A DNA stretch of 64,000 bases from Valencia hispanica (taxonomy: Eukaryota; Chordata; Actinopteri; Cyprinodontiformes; Valenciidae), in assembly GCA_963556495.2 (NCBI GenBank), contig OY747712.1, positions 11,000,081 through 11,064,080 of the forward strand. Direction: 5' to 3'. Each line of letters starts with the position of its first letter. Position 1 is the stretch's first letter. This document shows positions 57,840 through 64,000 of the stretch, piece by piece. The position numbers were made by a program, and so were the translations under genes. A model generated the notes under the pieces. It was not told the origin of the DNA. It saw nothing but the letters and a program-made list of their open reading frames with translations, and ran no database searches.

Positions 57840-58700
57840 GACAAAGTCCTCCATCTACACTGACTGATTTACCAAGGACAGAATTAATCAAAAGAGCAGC
57901 CAAGAAGCCCTTGGTAACTCTGGAGGAGCTGCAGAGATCAAAAGCTCAACTTGAAGACTCTATTAGCAGGACAACAACTAGTTGTTCACTCAGAAATTTG
58001 GCCTCTATTAAAGAAAGGCAAGAAGTCCCATTTGCAGATTGCCACAAGCGCGTAAGGGATGATGCAAACACGTGGAAGGAAGCACTCTGGTCAGATGCGA
58101 CCAAAATGTAACTTTGCGACCTACACTCAAGACACGACCTCTGCACATCACCTTAAATAAACCATCCCTGCAGAGAAACTTGGTGATAGCAACATCATGA
58201 GAAGAAGGACCCGGTAGAAAATCTGCAAGCTTTAGAGGACGCAAAAGACCAGAGGCTGAGACCCAAACAACACAGCCAGAGCATTGAATGGTTTTGATCT
58301 AACTACAGAATTGCCTAGTCAAAGTCCGAGCCTAAATCCAATCTTTGGCGAGATTTGAAAACAGATGTTCACAGACACTCTCCATTCAGTTTGACCCAGT
58401 TAATTTATTTTACAAAGAAGAACGTGCAAAAGATTCCGTCTCTAAATGTGGCAGAAAGACCTGCAGCGGTGAGCGCCATAAGCTATGGTGTAAAATACTG
58501 ACCCAGGGGTGGGTGAATACAAGTGCGCATCACACTTTTCACATCTTTACTGTCAGATTTTGGAAAACTATGCAAGACTTTCCTTCAGTGTCATAATTAT
58601 GCACAACTTTGTGTTGCTATATCACACTATCCCAATAAATCTATCTCAATAAAATGTACAAATGTTTTAGAGGATATGAATGCTCTGCAAAGCAATGAAG
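57840..58700 (+). pseudogene. Tc1-like transposase and 3' end, decayed
   Basis: Plus strand. Frame 57911-58111 encodes VTLEELQRSKAQLEDSISRT and later KEALWSDATKM, which are the N-terminal paired-like helix-turn-helix end and the WSD.TK motif holding the first catalytic Asp. A TAA replaces the following Glu codon. Later traces are CACAGCCAGAGCATTGAATG, TGCCTAGTCAAAGTCCGAGC then CTAAATCCAATC (SPSLNPI region) and TTCACAGACACTCTCCATTC. The 3' end near 58620-58700 carries CCAATAAATCTATCTC... and GGATATGAATGCTCTGCAAA. No complete DDE domain survives. 23570-23945 is a minus-strand relative. Confidence 0.85.
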
Positions 58701-60959
58701 ATGTTTTCTTGGGAAAAGTTTACCTGACAACACGTGGCTGACAAGAAGTAGCTCCTTCTACAGGAACAACATAAACACAATACAAAAGAGAAAACCAGGA
58801 CATTTTTGTGGTTTTGACCTGATGCGTTTGTCCTTATCAGGGTTTACACTGCTTTATCTAACTGATACACAACAGCAACACTGTAACTGTTCATGTCTTT
58901 TATCTCAGTGGCTACATGTTAATGCATGTAAATCCAAACAAGGAGCTTGTGTTGTTTTGCAAAGCCTAAAGGAAAGTAGCAGTTTCCCACATTCACGCTC
59001 AAATCCACAACACACACACACACACTTTCCTCAATTAGTCACAGCAACAGCATCACTGGCCCCGATGCACCTCCCCCTCTGGACCATAAAAGGCGATGGA
59101 GGCGGGGTCAATGCTGACTTAGTGAAGACATCCTGTAGTGCTTTGTCATTCCACAGGCCCATTTGTGCAAAGGGAAACATGCAGCCCCAGGCTCTTCAGC
59201 ACGAGGAGAAAGTCAAAAGAACGATCCCAGGTTATGTTACAAACATTCAACATGCATCAATACATACTAACATTACTACACTCATGGAATGCATATATAA
59301 AAAACATTGAAAACCATCAGATTTTGGGGAGCATAGAAGAGGAACATGCGGGATAATAATACAATAACAAGTTGGATTAGTGTAACTGCATTTGCTAATC
59401 AGAGCACTAAGGTGAATCGAGTCTATGGCAAATCATGTTAGCTGTAAATATGCTTAGTGTTCCCTCGGAGGGAGGACGCTCACATGACTGCTTTGCACTG
59501 TAAAACAGCTGGAACTAGAGAACCCAAGGCTGACTGTAGCTAATTCAGACACAGAAAATGAAGGTGTTTTGATAAACGTTCTCTGCAGAGTGAATAATTC
59601 CATTCAGATTCTGAATTCTGAAGGAAAAGAAAGGATCACAGCCCTTAAATGAAGACTGAAAGCTTCCCAGTACAATAAATATGCAAAGCTTTAGCTGTGC
59701 TTTACAGATTTACGAGCAGGATAAAGGGAACAAACTGTGAAAATGTTCCTTATCTACCAGCGTCTCTTTAAAAGCAATCACTGAAGACTCCCTAAAAAAA
59801 CCCACACGTGGCTGCAAAAGGCTGCACAGCCTCCTTAAATTCAAATCCAGCAATGGTAGGACAGCAAGAACTCCAGAACCAAAACAGGAACATAAACAAG
59901 ACCAACAGATGTACCGAGTCAAGTTTTCACTTCCTGTGGACAGAGGGCGGCGAGGAGCAGAGTTCCCGCTGACTCCTAACACCGAGCGGCTCCAGCTCCA
60001 GCCTTGGAGTAGGCCGCTCTGTTTATCCTCTAAAGGTATGCTAACACCAGGCTGCATTCCTCCAGTCCCTAAATTACAGTGTAAGATTACAGCCAGTCCA
60101 GCCTGCATCCATGCACATACAACCATGAAGCGCTTTGAAGAGATGACGAAGCCGTGACCACGAAGCCACAGCGTTGGGACGAAGGTCGACACCTTTAATT
60201 CACAGCAGAACTGCAGTCGGTCAGTTTCCTGTCAGAACAACACCGTCTGAAACCTGGAAGTTTCGTCTCAACCTGGTGTTTAAGGAGGGGGAATATTAAT
60301 AATGGTGAAAATGAAGGTTTCTAGAGGGTCTTTGTGTGAGATTCTACTTTGACATGTTGACTTTTTTTTGTTCAAATTTGTTTAAAGAGCACTGCAGCAA
60401 GCTCTGTTTCCTAAATGCAAATAAAAGTTAGCGGTAGCATCTATAATAAAAAAGAATATATATATATAGCATCTAATGCTGACATGCATTTTTTCCTTGT
60501 ATTTCTCACTTGTTTAAACAGCATTTCAGTACAGAGCAGTGAATGTTTCGCCTAATTAGAATATCCAGAGATCTCAAGCTACAAGCTCTGCACTGGTGGA
60601 AAACCATCAACTAATTTTTTTGTAGAGGCTCACTGAAGTATAACTGTTCACTGCTGCACTAAAATCTCCAGCCTTCAGCTACTATTGCATTAAAAAGACA
60701 CAAAGTGTTTATCCAAGTATAACAATCTTATTTTTTACTATATATTCAGAAACATCCCAACAGAATGTTAACCTATTAAAACTACTTGCAAAATATAATT
60801 TTCTTTATACCACTGTTTTAAAGAGACAGTTATAAATGAGAGCTACATCTTCTCTCAGTTAGTTTAATGAAACTATGTTCATAACTTGCCAGTTGTTGCT
60901 AAACTCACAATATTTCCATGCTGTTAAATTTAACAGCCACTTAATAAAAACCACTAAAC
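58701..60959. other. intron sequence, candidate conserved blocks, no repeat recognised
   Basis: A long repeat-poor stretch. 59000-59200 and 59720-60240 are less AT-rich. The 160-codon minus frame at 59710-60192 shows no domain and no splice context. A short (TA)n lies at 60457-60467. Confidence 0.4.
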
Positions 60960-61690
60960 ACTGAGGCCATGTACACACGTAGCCGGGTAAAAATAAAAAA
61001 AATAAAAATTCTTACCTCATCGTTGAAAAAAAAAACTCCGTCCACACCTAACCGCATAAATGCATTGTTAAGCACATTCATAGACATGCCAAACCAGTAG
61101 GGGGCAGTAGTTCCCCCAAATCCTATCCACTCAGAGTAACTTTCTACTGTCAAACTTCTAGATAGAGCAGTAACTTAGCTTGTAAAAACAAGCCAGCAAA
61201 AAGCGCTTGCTTGGACAATCGATAATGCCAACACATCTCTGATGGCATAAATGATGTTTCTGAGTGTAAACACAGGTCGCACAAGTGATGTTGGAGCATT
61301 TTTGTGGCGGAAAAAGACGCCGCTAAGCCTAAAACTTAGCTTATTTCTGTCCACAGGCGAACGCAAATCTTCACTTTGGCTGGAGTTTTTTAATTTTTTT
61401 TTAGAAAGAATCATTTTTGGTTGTATTTCCATTGCCATCTCAGGAACGCTGAAGTGGGCGAGGAGACGGGCGTGCAAAGTGGTGCGAAAAGTTGTTTATG
61501 TCATTCGGAAGCGCTTCAAGCTTAGTAAACAGTTCCCTCCATAGACATATATAGACTTCTCTTTCTTATGTCTACGGTTCCCTCTTGATTCTGTCCTCTG
61601 CAAACAGCGGTCAGGCGCTTTTTTTCTGTCACATCACTTCACACCCATACCGCCAGGCCAATCAGTGGCTACCACTACGTAGGTAGGCGC
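60960..61690. mobile_element. probable MITE with GGCCATGTACACACG end, host of the SINE
   Basis: CTGAGGCCATGTACACACGT followed by AGCCGGGTAAAAATAAAA is the terminal sequence of a common fish MITE with CCACAC-rich ends. CTCCGTCCACACCTAACCGC near 61036 fits the inner repeat. No matching right end is found, so the right limit is arbitrary. Sequence from 61240 to 62040 may be a second, GC-richer element that ends near AACCCGGGCCGAGCC. Confidence 0.4.
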
Positions 61691-61707
61691 GAGAGTGATA
61701 TCACTTT
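61691..61707. repeat. SINE target site duplication, left
   Basis: GAGAGTGATATCACTTT, matching 61872-61888 at 16 of 17. Confidence 0.9.
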
Positions 61708-61871
61708 GGGGCGTCGCGTGGCGTAGTGGTTAGTGTGGGCGCCCCATGTGCAGAGGCCAGGTCGAGTCCCGTCCTCGTGGACCTATGCTGCATGTCATCC
61801 CCCACTTCTCTCCCACTTTCTATGCTATCCAATGTCAAATAAAGGCCACAAAAGTAAAAAAAAACAAGAGA
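61708..61871 (+). mobile_element. tRNA-derived SINE, full length
   Basis: 164 bp. The head carries RNA polymerase III promoter boxes: A box TGGCGTAGTGG at 61719-61729 and B box GGTCGAGTCC at 61760-61769 (one base short of the GGTTCGANTCC consensus). The body has CTGCATGTCATCCCCCACTT and the tail ATAAAGGCCACAAAAGTAAA with an A-rich end. Perfectly placed 17-bp target duplications show that it moved by LINE-type retrotransposition. It is not a tRNA gene, because the head does not fold as a complete cloverleaf and continues into the SINE body. Confidence 0.88.
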
Positions 61872-61888
61872 GAGAGTGACATCACTTT
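61872..61888. repeat. SINE target site duplication, right
   Basis: GAGAGTGACATCACTTT, partner of 61691-61707. Confidence 0.9.
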
Positions 61889-62711
61889 ACCGGACCAATC
61901 AGTCCATAGGTGGGTGTATGGGGTCGCCTCGGCCGCTTCGGAATGAGCCAGAGGTAGTCCAAAAAAAGGCGTCGACTTGGCCCGCACGAAGCCAGGGGAA
62001 AAGCGCTAAATAGGGGCTGACCCAACCCGGGCCGAGCCGACCCTAGTGACTCTCATGACTTGTTATTTTCATGTTATAGTGCATGTTTTGCGCCACCCTC
62101 TGACTTACACTATTATTTTACCTGTTAGCGTGTACAGGCATCATGGAGGTCCTAAGAGAACCGTAGAACAACAGGTAAACAGTCCAGGTTCGCTTTATCC
62201 AGTATATTTAGAGCTCAGACCCAGATCCGTCAACCTGCGTTTCCAAAGCCAGGTGTGGCTCTTAATATATTTGGCCAGAAATGCTGAAGATTAGAGAAAT
62301 TATTTAAAATGTAAAGGTAATTATGCTAACAATGCTAACTCTAGCATTTTTTCCAAGGCGTTTTCACGCAAAACATGCATAACATTTCCACAAAGTATGA
62401 CACTAGCACTGTAAGGAAGATACGCTTCTTTTGAAGTTATTTGTTTTGTCATATATTGCAAACCACGTGCTTTTTTTTTATCATTTTCTAACTTTGAATG
62501 TCCTATTGAAGAAAATGTATTAAACCTAAAGTCTAAACTAATTTCATGTAGTAAGTATTATAAAAACAAGCTATTTTATTCTGAAGAGTAATATTGCTTT
62601 GGTGGCTTTGAATAAATATTATTTCGCTGGACTAAAGGTAAAATAGGCTCTTAGGGTTGTAAAGGTTGCTGACTCCAGGCTTAGATGCTTCAGCCACTCT
62701 GAGGCAGTTTA
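61889..62711. other. intron sequence, no clear feature
   Basis: The first 150 bp are GC-rich and continue the SINE's host sequence. The remainder is AT-rich and unrecognised. Confidence 0.4.
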
Positions 62712-63205
62712 CAATTCAACTTACAAATACTTTATCTACCCCAAAAGGGAAATTAAATTTTGTCGCAAGTATCTTCAAAGAGTCATTGTGGATGGTGATG
62801 CTGTGGGCAGGAAGCATCTCCAGTAGTAGTCAGTCTTGCAACGAATCTGAACAACCCTCTGACTGAAGACTGTTGCTGTTTGACAAGTCTCATGACTGTC
62901 GTGTGGTCACATGCTAACAGCTCAATATGTGGGCAGCAGAGACGATATTCCACAGTAACATGTCCTGGATAATACTATCAGTTGTCAAGCACTGCTAATC
63001 CACCTTATTTGCTTTTGCCACTCCTCATTAAGTCTGGTTGTATGGTTAGAAACCTGGACAGAGAGACGTTGGAACTTCCTTCTTCTCTCTCTGTATTCAT
63101 TAAGCCTCGTTTTTTAACCCTTATGGGATTTGGGGTCGTAGTTCATGTATCATATGAGCTTCTGAGATGCTAACAGCTGCTCCCGGTTGTAAGGGAAAAT
63201 TTTTT
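62712..63205 (-). pseudogene. Rex1-type LINE with large internal deletion
   Basis: The minus strand reads from an ACCGGGAGCAGCTGTTAGCA leader through endonuclease traces (CCAGGTTTCTAACCATACAA, TATCCAGGACATGTTACTGT, CCACATATTGAGCTGTTAGC = P.IELLA). At about 62900 it jumps to the C-terminal RT end (CATGAGACTTGTCAAACAGC, the CTTCAGTCAGAGGGTTGTTC block, CTGCCCACAGCATCACCATC). It finishes with the 3' UTR (AAATTTAATTTCCCTTTTGG ... TTGAATTG). The 5' and 3' parts flank a missing stretch of at least 1.5 kb, including all RT catalytic motifs. Confidence 0.75.
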
Positions 63206-63902
63206 TAAAAACTTGTTGCTACAGTTACGCATCATAACAGTCCAAAAGTAAAAAAGTAAGAGCAAAAATCCTTCCAGCTGCACAGCACTTAAAACCAGAG
63301 GGAATAATTGTCCACAATTGGAATGCCTCAACCAAAACATTATGAACAAACATCTGCAAAAAGAACAAATCGGAAATAATGTAACACAGCTGATTCTCTA
63401 GAAAACAAAGAAATTACATGTCAATTAATGTACTGTTGCAAACAGTGCAAAGACTCCATGAATGCCAAACTACTATAAAGACTATGTAATCACCAAAGAA
63501 TAATCCAGTTAGGGACTGGCTCAACTTCAGCATCTTAGATTTTAAATTAAAGGTCATGAAGGGAGAGAAATAGCAAGTATCAGCATGGCTTCGGATAAGT
63601 ACACTACAGTATTATACAAGTAGCTGTTTTGATTTTATTGAGAACTTATAGAGGGACGTAGAGGCCTGCCCACCCTGCGCAACCTTGAAAGGCGCCGTAA
63701 AATGTAGAGAGCTACTGAGGACAGACAACAGGAATACTCATAGATTGGTTGACTATTAAACTAATCAGTAGTTCCAGTCTTACTATTTTAAAAGAGATGT
63801 TATTTTCAGCCACATCAAGCTTCTAATACCAGATAAGCACAGCAGTAGTTTTCTTTAATAACTTTCCGGGCAGGGTTCAGTGACATTTGAATATGTAGAC
63901 AG
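63206..63902. other. intron sequence, no feature recognised
   Basis: AT-rich, nothing recognised. Confidence 0.45.
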
Positions 63903-64000
63903 TAGGGATGTAACGATCCTTCGAGAATCGATTTAAAATCGGCGCAAACTAGTTTAAATAGCAGTTGTTGTAGAAAAATTGAAAATCGATTCACAACGGC
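63903..64000. mobile_element. left end of a further hAT-type element, cut by the window edge
   Basis: TAGGGATGTAACGATCCTTC then GAGAATCGATTTAAAATCGG is a typical hAT MITE end with subterminal ATCGAT motifs. The rest lies beyond 64000. Confidence 0.65.

Larger units (their letters stand above)
10542..64000 (-). other. zeb1: zeb1 intron 1, partial
   Basis: Inferred. Everything to the right of exon 2 lies upstream of it in the transcript. ZEB1 exon 1 encodes a very short basic N-terminus (MADG.RCKRRKQANPRR type). I searched the plus strand by eye for its reverse complement ending in CCAT and did not find it, so intron 1 is probably longer than 53 kb. A very long intron 1 is known for vertebrate ZEB1. 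A separate gene inside the intron was looked for and not found. Confidence 0.7.

Noticed and set aside
59710..60192. 160-codon minus-strand frame in the zeb1 direction
   Set aside because: No similarity to ZEB1 or any known family, and no acceptor/donor pair of quality. Chance frame in a less AT-rich region.
61708..61780. tRNA gene
   Set aside because: The A and B boxes are present, but the sequence continues into a SINE body and tail with target duplications. It has no complete cloverleaf.

Overview
The window is vertebrate, almost certainly teleost, nuclear DNA. The evidence is an AT-rich intron-like background, Rex1-type, L2-type and L1/Tx1-type LINE fragments, Tc1-like transposase relics, many short hAT-type elements, a tRNA-derived SINE and abundant (CA)n/(TA)n microsatellites. 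There is no bacterial-style gene organisation. A 200-base N gap (37955-38154) marks it as part of a scaffolded assembly. The exact species cannot be read from the sequence.

Only one host coding exon is recognised: 10362-10541 on the minus strand. It is 180 nt, flanked by a clean AG acceptor and GT donor, and encodes SDSDDEDKLHIVEE in an acidic context. This matches exon 2 of the two-handed zinc-finger/homeodomain repressor ZEB1. The gene runs right to left, so 10542-64000 reads as intron 1 (exon 1 not found, probably beyond the right edge) and 1-10361 as intron 2 (exon 3 not found, probably beyond the left edge). No zinc finger is encoded here.

Layout. 1-10361 (intron 2): a broken hAT end, an L2-like LINE split by a MITE, a hAT element with 8-bp target duplications carrying a Rex1-type LINE, and a four-part nest (hAT > LINE > DNA element, plus a second DNA element) that ends 40 bp from the zeb1 exon. 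11.3-15.1 kb: a hAT MITE, an internally deleted Tigger/pogo-like element, and a TTAA-flanked element containing a very GC-rich 1.4-kb insert. 15-30.7 kb: mostly plain intron with three more dated hAT insertions, LINE tails, a Tc1 relic and an L1/Tx1 tail. 30.7-34.6 kb: a Rex1-type LINE followed by a hAT carrying two further elements, one with perfect 8-bp duplications. 35-49 kb: mostly unique intron, an exact 57-bp direct repeat, a Tc1 relic with the gap, partial hAT copies and candidate conserved noncoding blocks. 49-58.7 kb: dense hAT MITEs, a MADF-domain exon relic, and two Tc1 relics. 58.7-64 kb: plain intron, a SINE with 17-bp target duplications, an internally deleted Rex1 copy, and the start of another hAT at the edge.

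The genes do not form a pathway. The window is one regulatory-gene intron pair shaped by repeated waves of transposition, and the nesting gives a relative insertion order. All transposase and reverse-transcriptase frames seen are broken or partial.
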